The translations under genes were made by a program, and so were the position numbers. Shown piece by piece: positions 53,418 through 61,699 of a stretch of 64,000 nt of DNA. Numbering within the stretch: the first letter of the stretch is position 1; each line of letters begins with the position of its first letter. The notes beneath the pieces are model-generated. The model was not told the DNA's origin. It ran no database searches and saw only the letters and a program-made list of their open reading frames with translations. The DNA comes from Kosakonia sp. H02 (GTDB taxonomy: Bacteria > Pseudomonadota > Gammaproteobacteria > Enterobacterales > Enterobacteriaceae), in contig CP131915.1 in NCBI GenBank assembly GCA_030704225.1, positions 3,100,001 to 3,164,000 on the forward strand, given 5' to 3'.

Positions 53418-53641
53418 GGCATCCTTCTTTTTTGGTTTAATAAACCCTGTTTTTTGTATGAAGATTGTATTTACCGGGGCGCAACCCGTCAGGCAATGTC
53501 CATTTGCCCAGAAAGGTTATCTATTTTTCACGAACATGTAGCAGATCAATTTATTCCAGAATTTCTAAAAAATAATTTCATTCGATGGGCGTGCGTGCCG
53601 ATGTTTACCGTACGTCACATCTGGGATCAGGAAGCGCTACA

Positions 53642-55336
53642 GTGATAGTCAAAAGACCCGTTTCAGCCAGTCTCGCCAGAGCATTTTTCTCGATTGTATT
53701 GCTGTCGCTGCTCTCCACCGGCGTGGCGCTGATTACCCTTGCCAGCAGCTTGCGCGACGCGGAAGCGATTAATATTGCCGGGTCGCTGCGCATGCAGAGT
53801 TACCGTATCGGTTACTCTCTGCAACACACATCTGGCGAGCTGGCAGCCCTCCGCCAGACCTACCAACACACCCTCAATTCCCCGGTGTTACAGACGCTAA
53901 ACCGCTGGTACGTACCGCAAGAAGTGCAGCAGCGCTACAGGCAATTGCACGAAAGCTGGCGGGAGATGGAAAACCATCTCAGTCAGGGCGATATGGCGTG
54001 GTATCAGCAGAATATTCAGCGCTACGTCGGCAATATCGACGCGTTTGTGCTGGCGCTACAACACTACGCCGAACGCAAAATGATGCTGGTGGTGACGATC
54101 TCGCTGCTGGGTGCGGTGGGGATTTTTACCCTTGTTTTCTTTACCCTGCGCCGCATCCGCCATCAGGTGGTGAAACCCCTTGAACGGTTAATGGCCGCCT
54201 GCCAGCGCATCCAGCAGGGGCAGTTCTCTATTTTGCCGCTTAACAGCACGCTGGATAACGAACTCGGTTTACTGGCTTCCACTTTTGATCGCATGTCCAG
54301 CCAACTCTTTAAGCTCTACCGTTCGCTGGAGACGTCCGTTGAGGAGAAAACCCGCGATCTGCATGAAGCCCACCGCCGCCTGGAAGTGATGTATCAATGT
54401 TCCCAGGCTCTGAACACCAGCCAGATTGATGCGCTCTGCCTGCGCCATGTGCTGCAAATTGTTCATAAGCATGAAGCGGCCTGCTTTCTGGAACTGGTGG
54501 TGGATGACAACTGGCGCATTCAGCAAGGTGAAGCGGACCCAGGGCTGCCGATAATCAGCCTGCCGGTGAATATGCAAGATAGCGTGCTGGGTGAATTGCG
54601 CTGGCAGAGTAAGCAGCAGCACCTGTTTGCACCGCTGATGAACAATATTGCGACCATTCTCGGGCGCGGCCTTTTTATCAACCAGGCACAGAAGCACTAT
54701 CAGCAATTAATGTTGATGGAAGAGCGCGCCACCATTGCGCGGGAACTGCACGACTCGCTGGCGCAAATGCTCTCTTATTTACGCATTCAGTTGGCGCTAT
54801 TGAAACGCGCGGTGCCGGAAGATAACGCACCCGCGCACGTTATCATCGATGACTTTTCTCGCGGGCTGAATAACGCCTGGCAACAGTTGCGGGAATTGCT
54901 CACCACCTTTCGCCTGTCGTTGCAGCAAAGCTCGCTGCCCGCCGCCCTTCGCGAAGCGATGGATGTGTTGCAAGGACAAACCCAGGCGCATCTGACGCTT
55001 GATTGTCGTCTGCCGACCCAGGCGCTGGACGCCCAGCAGCAAATTAACGTGTTGCAGATTGTGCGTGAAGCGGTGATCAACGCCATCAAACATGCCGGGG
55101 CGACGGAAATCACCGTTAGCTGCGTAACCGACCCGGATGGTCTACATTCGGTCTATATTCGCGATAACGGCAAAGGAATGCTGTCGACGGTTGAACCAGA
55201 AGGCCATTACGGATTGACGATTATGCGTGAACGCGCAGAGCGCCTTGGCGGCCGGCTGGACATTGATTCCCCGCCGGGCGGCGGTACGCAGATACGGTTT
55301 CGTTTTCCACGACAGATAAACGTCGAGCGTCAATAA
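53642..55336 (+). CDS. narQ: Nitrate/nitrite sensor histidine kinase NarQ
   Basis: Membrane sensor kinase of 564 residues (E. coli 566). Two transmembrane helices (about 14-34 and 145-168) flank a periplasmic domain. The ligand-binding P-box SLRDAEAINIAGSLRMQSYR (about 36-55) is intact. A HAMP domain (about 170-225), a GAF-like region, the phosphorylated His in ARELHDSLAQMLSYLRIQ (about 362-379) and an ATPase domain follow. The start is GTG at 53642 with AGGA upstream, giving the family N-terminus VIVKRPVSASLARAFF; a longer ATG frame 19 codons earlier is rejected. It acts on NarP/NarL. Confidence 0.97.
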   Translation: MIVKRPVSASLARAFFSIVLLSLLSTGVALITLASSLRDAEAINIAGSLRMQSYRIGYSLQHTSGELAALRQTYQHTLNSPVLQTLNRWYVPQEVQQRYRQLHESWREMENHLSQGDMAWYQQNIQRYVGNIDAFVLALQHYAERKMMLVVTISLLGAVGIFTLVFFTLRRIRHQVVKPLERLMAACQRIQQGQFSILPLNSTLDNELGLLASTFDRMSSQLFKLYRSLETSVEEKTRDLHEAHRRLEVMYQCSQALNTSQIDALCLRHVLQIVHKHEAACFLELVVDDNWRIQQGEADPGLPIISLPVNMQDSVLGELRWQSKQQHLFAPLMNNIATILGRGLFINQAQKHYQQLMLMEERATIARELHDSLAQMLSYLRIQLALLKRAVPEDNAPAHVIIDDFSRGLNNAWQQLRELLTTFRLSLQQSSLPAALREAMDVLQGQTQAHLTLDCRLPTQALDAQQQINVLQIVREAVINAIKHAGATEITVSCVTDPDGLHSVYIRDNGKGMLSTVEPEGHYGLTIMRERAERLGGRLDIDSPPGGGTQIRFRFPRQINVERQ

Positions 55337-55445
55337 GTGTAAAGAATCTCAAGTAAAATGGTTTGGTGACAGGAGAAAATTTGGCTTAAAGCGCCTTATG
55401 CATAGTTATGCCTTAATCCGGCATGATAATTTACATTTTCTCCTT

Positions 55446-55463
55446 TTTTTCTCCACGATTGGT
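55446..55463 (+). promoter_or_regulatory. BaeR-type box upstream of acrD
   Basis: The 18 bases match the published BaeR box (TTTTTCTCCATDATTGGC) at 16 positions and lie 74 bp before the acrD start. BaeSR activation of acrD is known in E. coli and Salmonella. Confidence 0.75.
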
Positions 55464-55536
55464 TTCTCCATTGCCGCTACATTGATGCGGTCAATGTCAC
55501 AATAACGATGCGCAGCGATATGAGGTCTTTTTTCTG

Positions 55537-58500
55537 ATGGCGAACTTTTTTATTGATCGCCCCATTTTTGCGTGGGTGCTGGCGATCCTGATCTGTCTTA
55601 CGGGGACACTTGCCATTATTTCTTTACCCGTCGAGCAATATCCCGATTTAGCCCCGCCCAATGTGCGTATTACCGCTAATTATCCTGGCGCATCGGCACA
55701 AACTCTTGAAAATACCGTGACGCAAGTTATCGAGCAGAATATGACCGGGCTGGATAATTTGATGTACATGTCTTCGCAAAGCAGCGCCACGGGCCAGGCA
55801 ACCATCACCCTGAACTTTAGCGCCGGTACTGATCCGGACGAAGCGGTGCAACAGGTGCAAAACCAGTTGCAGTCAGCAATGCGTAAACTGCCGCAAACCG
55901 TGCAAAACCAGGGCGTCACGGTACGCAAAACGGGCGATACCAATATTTTGACCATCGCGTTTGTCTCCACCGACGGTTCGATGGATAAACAAGATATTGC
56001 TGACTATGTGGCGAGTAATATTCAGGATCCCCTAAGCCGCGTGAATGGCGTCGGCGATATCGATGCCTACGGCTCGCAATATTCGATGCGCATCTGGCTC
56101 GACCCGTCCAGACTCACCAGCTACCAGCTCACCACCGCGGATGTGACCAACGCTATTTCGTCGCAAAATGCGCAGATTGCCGTCGGCCAGCTTGGCGGCA
56201 CGCCGTCCGTAGACAGGCAGGCGCTGAATGCCACCATTAACGCGCAATCCTTGTTACAAACGCCGGAACAGTTTCGCGATATAACCCTGCGCGTCAATCA
56301 GGATGGCTCCGAAGTGCGCCTCGGCGATGTAGCCACCGTCGAACTGGGTGCAGAAAAGTATGATTATCTGAGCCGCTATAACAGCAAAGCCGCCTCCGGG
56401 CTGGGGGTGAAACTGGCCTCCGGGGCGAATGAAATGGAGACCGCCGAACTGGTGCTCCAGCGGCTGGATGAGCTGTCGCAGTACTTCCCGCACGGTCTGG
56501 AGTACAAAGTCGCCTATGAAACCACCTCGTTTGTGAAAGCATCGATTATTGATGTGGTGAAAACCTTGCTCGAAGCGATCGCACTGGTGTTCCTGGTGAT
56601 GTACCTGTTTTTGCAAAACTTCCGCGCGACGCTTATCCCGACCATTGCGGTGCCGGTGGTGTTGCTCGGCACGTTCGCGGTGCTGTACGCGTTTGGCTAC
56701 AGCATAAATACCCTGACCATGTTCGCGATGGTGCTGGCTATCGGCCTTCTGGTGGATGACGCCATCGTGGTGGTGGAGAATGTCGAGCGCATCATGACTG
56801 AAGAGGGTCTCACGCCGCGGGAAGCGACGCGAAAATCGATGGGGCAAATTCAGGGCGCGCTGGTGGGGATTGCAATGGTGCTGTCGGCGGTATTTGTGCC
56901 GATGGCCTTCTTCGGCGGCACTACCGGCGCCATTTATCGCCAGTTTTCCATCACCATTGTCTCGGCGATGGTGCTGTCGGTGCTGGTGGCGATGATCCTC
57001 ACACCCGCGCTCTGCGCCACGCTGCTCAAACCGCTGCATAAAGGCGAGCAGCACGGGCAGAGAGGCTTTTTCGGCGCGTTTAACCGCGTCTTTAATCGCA
57101 ATGCTGACCGCTATGAAACAGCGGTAGGTAAAATTTTGCACCGCAGCCTGCGCTGGATCCTGCTCTATATGCTGCTGATTGCCGGCATGGTGCTGATGTT
57201 CCTGCGTCTGCCGACATCGTTCCTGCCGCTGGAAGATCGCGGCATGTTCACCACCTCCGTCCAGTTGCCGAGCGGCGCGACGCAACAGCAGACGCTGAAA
57301 GTGGTGCAAAAAGTTGAAGACTATTTCTTCACCCATGAAAAAGAGAATGTCGACTCGGTGTTTGCCACCGTCGGCTCTGGCCCTGGCGGTAACGGGCAAA
57401 ACGTCGCGCGGTTGTTTATCCGCCTGAAAGACTGGGACGCCCGCGATCCGACAAACGGCAGCGCGTTTGCCATTATCGAACGCGCCACCAAAGCCTTTAA
57501 CCACATTAAAGAAGCGCGCGTGTTTGCCAGCAGCCCACCGGCGATTAGCGGTATGGGGAGTTCGGCCGGTTTCGATATGGAATTACAAGATCACGCCGGA
57601 GCCGGACACGATGCGCTGATGGCGGCCCGTAACAGTTTAATCGAGATGGCGGCGAACGATCCCGCCCTCACCCGCGTTCGCCATAACGGGCTGGATGACA
57701 GCGCGCAGTTGCAGATTGATATCGATCAGCGCAAAGCGCAGGCGCTGGGAGTGTCGATTGATGATATCAACGACACGCTGCAAACGGCCTGGGGCTCCAG
57801 CTATGTGAATGACTTTATGGATCGCGGCCGCGTGAAAAAAGTCTATGTCCAGGCGGCGGCGAAATACCGCATGCTGCCGGACGATATCAATCTCTGGTAT
57901 GTGCGTAACAGCAACGGCGGCATGGTGCCTTTTTCCTCGTTTGCTACCTCGCGCTGGGAAACGGGTTCACCGCGCCTGGAGCGCTACAACGGCTATGCGG
58001 CGGTGGAAATTGTTGGCGAAGCCGCGCCCGGTATCAGTACCGGTACGGCGATGGATGTGATGGAAAAACTGGTTAGCCAGTTACCGACCGGCTTTGGGCT
58101 TGAGTGGACCGCCATGTCCTACCAGGAGCGGCTCTCTGGTGCGCAGGCTCCGGCGCTGTATGCGGTGTCGCTGCTGGTGGTGTTCCTGTGCCTTGCCGCG
58201 CTGTATGAAAGCTGGTCGGTGCCGTTCTCAGTAATGCTGGTGGTGCCGCTTGGCGTGATCGGCGCGCTGCTGGCGACGTGGATGCGCGGGCTGGAAAATG
58301 ATGTCTATTTCCAGGTCGGGTTATTAACGGTCATTGGGCTTTCGGCGAAGAACGCCATTCTGATTGTGGAGTTTGCCAACGATATGAATGCCAAAGGCGA
58401 GGATCTGCTGGTTTCCACGCTGCATGCCTGCCGCCAGCGCCTGCGCCCGATTCTGATGACCTCGCTGGCGTTTGTCTTCGGCGTTCTGCCAATGGCAACC

Positions 58501-58650
58501 AGCACCGGCGCGGGCTCCAGCAGCCAGCACGCCGTCGGCACCGGGGTGATGGGCGGGATGATTTCCGCCACCGTGCTGGCAATCTTCTTTGTGCCGCTGT
58601 TCTTTGTGCTGGTGCGCCGCCGCTTCCCGCTGAAAGAGCGTGCGCAGTAA
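55537..58650 (+). CDS. acrD: Multidrug efflux RND transporter AcrD
   Basis: Inner-membrane RND pump of 1037 residues, the E. coli AcrD length. Twelve transmembrane helices in two halves, proton-relay Asp pair in GLLVDDAIVVVENVER (about 404-419), and large periplasmic loops. AcrD works with AcrA and TolC and exports aminoglycosides and some anionic drugs. The assignment as AcrD rather than AcrB rests on the narQ-ypfM-dapE context as well as length. No adaptor gene is adjacent, as in E. coli. Confidence 0.97.
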   Translation: MANFFIDRPIFAWVLAILICLTGTLAIISLPVEQYPDLAPPNVRITANYPGASAQTLENTVTQVIEQNMTGLDNLMYMSSQSSATGQATITLNFSAGTDPDEAVQQVQNQLQSAMRKLPQTVQNQGVTVRKTGDTNILTIAFVSTDGSMDKQDIADYVASNIQDPLSRVNGVGDIDAYGSQYSMRIWLDPSRLTSYQLTTADVTNAISSQNAQIAVGQLGGTPSVDRQALNATINAQSLLQTPEQFRDITLRVNQDGSEVRLGDVATVELGAEKYDYLSRYNSKAASGLGVKLASGANEMETAELVLQRLDELSQYFPHGLEYKVAYETTSFVKASIIDVVKTLLEAIALVFLVMYLFLQNFRATLIPTIAVPVVLLGTFAVLYAFGYSINTLTMFAMVLAIGLLVDDAIVVVENVERIMTEEGLTPREATRKSMGQIQGALVGIAMVLSAVFVPMAFFGGTTGAIYRQFSITIVSAMVLSVLVAMILTPALCATLLKPLHKGEQHGQRGFFGAFNRVFNRNADRYETAVGKILHRSLRWILLYMLLIAGMVLMFLRLPTSFLPLEDRGMFTTSVQLPSGATQQQTLKVVQKVEDYFFTHEKENVDSVFATVGSGPGGNGQNVARLFIRLKDWDARDPTNGSAFAIIERATKAFNHIKEARVFASSPPAISGMGSSAGFDMELQDHAGAGHDALMAARNSLIEMAANDPALTRVRHNGLDDSAQLQIDIDQRKAQALGVSIDDINDTLQTAWGSSYVNDFMDRGRVKKVYVQAAAKYRMLPDDINLWYVRNSNGGMVPFSSFATSRWETGSPRLERYNGYAAVEIVGEAAPGISTGTAMDVMEKLVSQLPTGFGLEWTAMSYQERLSGAQAPALYAVSLLVVFLCLAALYESWSVPFSVMLVVPLGVIGALLATWMRGLENDVYFQVGLLTVIGLSAKNAILIVEFANDMNAKGEDLLVSTLHACRQRLRPILMTSLAFVFGVLPMATSTGAGSSSQHAVGTGVMGGMISATVLAIFFVPLFFVLVRRRFPLKERAQ

Positions 58651-58662
58651 TTACCGGGCAAC

Positions 58663-58694
58663 AAAAAGGCGACCGCTTCAGGGTCGCCTTTTTT
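58663..58694 (+). terminator. Terminator after acrD
   Basis: GGCGACC and GGTCGCC arms, with an A-run before and TTTTTT after, 13 nt past the acrD stop. Confidence 0.93.
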
Positions 58695-58743
58695 ATCTGT
58701 TTATTATTTTTAAGCCGTCACTGCTTACTTGTTTGTCTGGAAA

Positions 58744-58803
58744 TTATTTACGAAGCATGTCTTCGATAAAATCTTTCCAGTTCCCCAGTTCGTGTTCAAT
58801 CAT
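58744..58803 (-). CDS. ypfM: Small protein YpfM (19 aa)
   Basis: Tiny gene, 19 residues: MIEHELGNWKDFIEDMLRK. This differs at only two positions from E. coli YpfM as I recall it. It has a good ribosome site (AGAGAGGTAGTT before ATG). It is predicted as an amphipathic helix; E. coli YpfM is an experimentally seen small protein of unknown role. Convergent with acrD. The near-identity over such a short span and the ribosome site support real translation. Confidence 0.9.
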   Translation of the reverse strand: MIEHELGNWKDFIEDMLRK

Positions 58804-59186
58804 AACTACCTCTCTTATTATTGCGGCCATTCTACTCAAATACCCGGATGCCTGTGAAGCTATTCCAGCCAATCGGTGTCATCGCTGATGGCGGGGCATT
58901 TAACTGTGGCTCGGGATAACTATGCGCCGATAGCGGGCGTCTTACTGTGATTAACGGCAATATTTCCCAAAAACTTAAGGGTTAAATGAAATGACGATCA
59001 CATTGTAAGATAAATCTACAATCCACTTATTCAGCAGCACGCTATTCATGACCAAAAGTTATTTAACTAAAATTAAACAGATCGTTATTTCCTGAATTAT
59101 TATTAACACGCGAATGATATCCAAATTAAATTCCGTTATTCTAATTTCTTGTACAAATAATCAAAAAAGCGACAAAAGGATTCACC
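58804..59186. other. Intergenic gap between ypfM and yffB
   Basis: These 383 bases should contain the divergent promoters of ypfM and of yffB-dapE-ypfN. The right half (about 58975-59180) is AT-rich. I see no further gene or convincing structured RNA. Confidence 0.6.
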
Positions 59187-59543
59187 ATGATCACGATGTA
59201 CGGCATCAAAAATTGCGACACCATTAAGAAAGCCCGCCGCTGGCTGGAGGCGCAGCAGGTTGACTACCGCTTTCATGATTACCGCGTCGACGGCGTTGAC
59301 GCGCAATTGCTGCGTACATTTATCGATGAACTTGGCTGGGAAGCGCTGCTCAATACGCGCGGCACCACCTGGCGCAAGCTGGATGAAGCCCGGCGTGAAC
59401 GCATTACCGATGCTGACGCCGCGCTGGCCTTAATGCTTGAGATGCCAGCAATTATTAAACGCCCATTGCTCTGCGCGCCCGGTAAGCCTATGCTGCTGGG
59501 TTTTAATGAATCCAGTTATGGGACGTTTATCAACGAGGTGTAG
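59187..59543 (+). CDS. yffB: ArsC/Spx-family protein YffB
   Basis: Thioredoxin-fold protein of 118 residues of the ArsC/Spx family. Active-type cysteine in IKNCDTIKKA (Cys10); it lacks a second nearby cysteine, as is usual for YffB. The biochemical role is uncertain, with glutathione-dependent thiol reduction proposed for the family. First gene of yffB-dapE-ypfN; dapE begins 3 nt after its stop. Start ATG has AAAAGGA upstream. Confidence 0.94.
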   Translation: MITMYGIKNCDTIKKARRWLEAQQVDYRFHDYRVDGVDAQLLRTFIDELGWEALLNTRGTTWRKLDEARRERITDADAALALMLEMPAIIKRPLLCAPGKPMLLGFNESSYGTFINEV

Positions 59544-59546
59544 TGT

Positions 59547-60674
59547 ATGTCGTGCCCGGTTATTGAGCTGACGCAGCAGCTTATTCGTCGCCCTTCTCTT
59601 AGCCCCAATGATGCAGGATGCCAGGCGCTTATGATTGAACGCCTGCGCGCCATCGGTTTCACCGTTGAGCCGATGGATTTTGGCGACACGCAAAACTTCT
59701 GGGCATGGCGCGGTCAGGGCGAAACCCTGGCTTTCGCCGGTCACACCGATGTGGTGCCGGCGGGCGATGCCGACCGCTGGATCAATCCCCCCTTTGAACC
59801 CACCATTCGCGACGGCATGCTGTTTGGTCGCGGCGCAGCCGACATGAAAGGTTCGCTGGCGGCGATGGTGGTTGCCGCAGAACGTTTTGTTGCCCAGCAC
59901 CCGCAGCATAAAGGCCGTCTGGCGTTTCTCATCACTTCTGATGAAGAAGCCAGCGCCACCCACGGCACAGTAAAAGTGGTTGAAGCGCTGATGGCGCGCC
60001 ATGAACGATTGGATTACTGCCTGGTGGGCGAGCCATCGAGCACCGAAGTGGTCGGTGATGTGGTGAAAAATGGCCGTCGCGGCTCGATGAGCTGCAACCT
60101 GACCATTCATGGCGTGCAGGGCCACGTTGCCTACCCGCATCTGGCGGATAACCCGGTGCACCGCGCCGCGCCAATGTTGAATGAGCTGGTGGCTATCGAG
60201 TGGGATCACGGTAACGAGTACTTCCCGCCGACCAGCATGCAAATTGCCAATATTAAAGCCGGGACCGGCAGCAATAATGTCATCCCCGGCGATCTGTTTG
60301 TGCAGTTCAACTTCCGCTTCAGCACTGAGCTTACGGACGAGATGATCAAAGCGAAGGTGCTGGCGCTGCTGGAGAAACATCAACTGCGTTATTCCGTTGA
60401 CTGGTGGGTTTCCGGGCAGCCTTTCCTGACCGGGCGCGGCAAGCTGGTGGATGCGGTGGTCAACGCCATTGAGCACTATAATGAGATTAAACCGCAGTTA
60501 TTAACCACCGGCGGCACGTCCGATGGACGTTTTATCGCGCGGATGGGTGCACAAGTGGTTGAGCTCGGGCCGGTGAACGCGACCATTCACAAAATTAACG
60601 AGTGCGTGAACGCGGCGGATTTGCAACTGCTGGCGCGTATGTATCAACGCATTATGGAACAACTCATCGCCTGA
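59547..60674 (+). CDS. dapE: Succinyl-diaminopimelate desuccinylase
   Basis: Zinc M20-family amidohydrolase, 375 residues, the E. coli length, in lysine and peptidoglycan precursor synthesis. It hydrolyses N-succinyl-diaminopimelate. Metal ligands and catalytic residues are in GHTDVVPAG (about 65-73), GRGAADMKG (about 94-102) and SDEEASATHG (about 131-140), with a dimerisation insert in the middle. Essential gene. Tightly linked after yffB and before ypfN (17 nt). Confidence 0.98.
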   Translation: MSCPVIELTQQLIRRPSLSPNDAGCQALMIERLRAIGFTVEPMDFGDTQNFWAWRGQGETLAFAGHTDVVPAGDADRWINPPFEPTIRDGMLFGRGAADMKGSLAAMVVAAERFVAQHPQHKGRLAFLITSDEEASATHGTVKVVEALMARHERLDYCLVGEPSSTEVVGDVVKNGRRGSMSCNLTIHGVQGHVAYPHLADNPVHRAAPMLNELVAIEWDHGNEYFPPTSMQIANIKAGTGSNNVIPGDLFVQFNFRFSTELTDEMIKAKVLALLEKHQLRYSVDWWVSGQPFLTGRGKLVDAVVNAIEHYNEIKPQLLTTGGTSDGRFIARMGAQVVELGPVNATIHKINECVNAADLQLLARMYQRIMEQLIA

Positions 60675-60691
60675 CGGGTCTGGAGGATTGC

Positions 60692-60892
60692 ATGGATTGG
60701 CTGGCTAAATATTGGTGGATTCTGGTGCTGGTGTTTTTACTTGGCGTGGTGCTGAACGTGATTAAAGATCTCAAACGCGTCGATCATAAAAAATTCCTCG
60801 CAAACAAGCCGGATCTGCCGCCGCACCGTGATTTCAACGATAAGTGGGATGACGAAGACGACTGGCCGAAAAAGGATCAGCCGAAGAAATAA
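60692..60892 (+). CDS. ypfN: UPF0370 small membrane protein YpfN
   Basis: Protein of 66 residues with one N-terminal transmembrane helix (about 4-26, LAKYWWILVLVFLLGVVL) and a charged tail rich in Asp, Lys and Trp. Start ATG after TGGAGGA; the longer frame starting inside dapE is rejected. Function unknown. Last gene of yffB-dapE-ypfN, followed by a terminator. Confidence 0.95.
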   Translation: MDWLAKYWWILVLVFLLGVVLNVIKDLKRVDHKKFLANKPDLPPHRDFNDKWDDEDDWPKKDQPKK

Positions 60893-60897
60893 CGCCT

Positions 60898-60925
60898 TCA
60901 CCCCCATTCGGGGGTGACGTTTTTT
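60898..60925 (+). terminator. Terminator after ypfN
   Basis: TCACCCCC-attc-GGGGGTGA stem followed by ACG and TTTTTT, 5 nt after the ypfN stop. The T-run reaches the convergent ypfH stop codon. Confidence 0.92.
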
Positions 60926-61622
60926 ACAGCAACTCGATAATATCGTCATCATTCGGCTTACCGCCGCTCAACGCCTCATCGAAATAGTGCTTCGGCACCG
61001 TATAACGCAAGTGATTCAGCGCCAGCGCCATACTGCGATCATCAATGGCATGCCCCAAATCCTCGACAATATCGAGTGTAATATCGCCGCCTAAGCTGCT
61101 CACTGCGTCCTGCGCCTGCACCGCCCAGGCCAGATCAATCACCCGGTCTTCGCCACCGTGGATCAGGTGAATCGTATTCGTACTGGAAATGGTCTGCGGC
61201 AGGCTGGCGTAGCGGCCATTAAACGCAATCACCCGTGAAGCGAGATCCGGCTGCGCTTTTACCCCTTCAAGGGCCATAATTGCCCCCTGCGAGAAGCCGA
61301 TCAGCGCCGTGGCAAGCGGGCTGACGCCGCTTTGCTGCTGCCAGTAACGCACAACATCAATAAACTGTGGCATCACCGCATCCACGCGCTGCTGGCGGTT
61401 CTCTTCGCTGATATTACCGACGGAAAACCACTGACGACCCGGTGCCGCACCGCTCGCCTCAATACCGCCAATGCTGACAATCAGCGCCTCGGGAAACTCG
61501 GGCGCAAAGAGGCGGCCAATCTGCCCCATGGAGACAGGATTATCGCCCACGCCATGAAACAGCAGCAGCAACTGTTTTGCCGGGTTTTGCGGGCTTTGCA
61601 CAACAAAATGGTCATGTTTCAT
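60924..61622 (-). CDS. ypfH: Esterase/carboxylesterase YpfH
   Basis: Alpha/beta-hydrolase of 232 residues. Nucleophile serine in GFSQGAI (about 112-118), Asp in GGEDRVIDL (about 165-173) and His in DLGHAID (about 198-204) complete a triad. It shows esterase activity in E. coli; the natural substrate is unknown. Start ATG (MKHDHFVV) is 5 nt after AAGGAGA; a further in-frame ATG five codons upstream overlaps this site. Same direction as tmcA, which lies 77 bp upstream. Confidence 0.95.
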   Translation of the reverse strand: MKHDHFVVQSPQNPAKQLLLLFHGVGDNPVSMGQIGRLFAPEFPEALIVSIGGIEASGAAPGRQWFSVGNISEENRQQRVDAVMPQFIDVVRYWQQQSGVSPLATALIGFSQGAIMALEGVKAQPDLASRVIAFNGRYASLPQTISSTNTIHLIHGGEDRVIDLAWAVQAQDAVSSLGGDITLDIVEDLGHAIDDRSMALALNHLRYTVPKHYFDEALSGGKPNDDDIIELL

Positions 61623-61699
61623 GGTGGTCTCCTTCATTCAGTGGGTGCAGTGTACGCCGGGGAGCAATAATGACCATGCCATTTAACTGATGGAGTTCG

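Noticed and set aside
53585..53641. Upstream ATG for narQ
   Set aside because: The GTG at 53642 yields the conserved N-terminus VIVKRPVSASLARAFF and has an AGGA site. The upstream residues are not family-like.
56254..57504. Minus-strand frame of 416 codons antisense to acrD
   Set aside because: Complement of a strongly coding gene. Its His/Gln/Arg-rich sequence shows no fold or signal.
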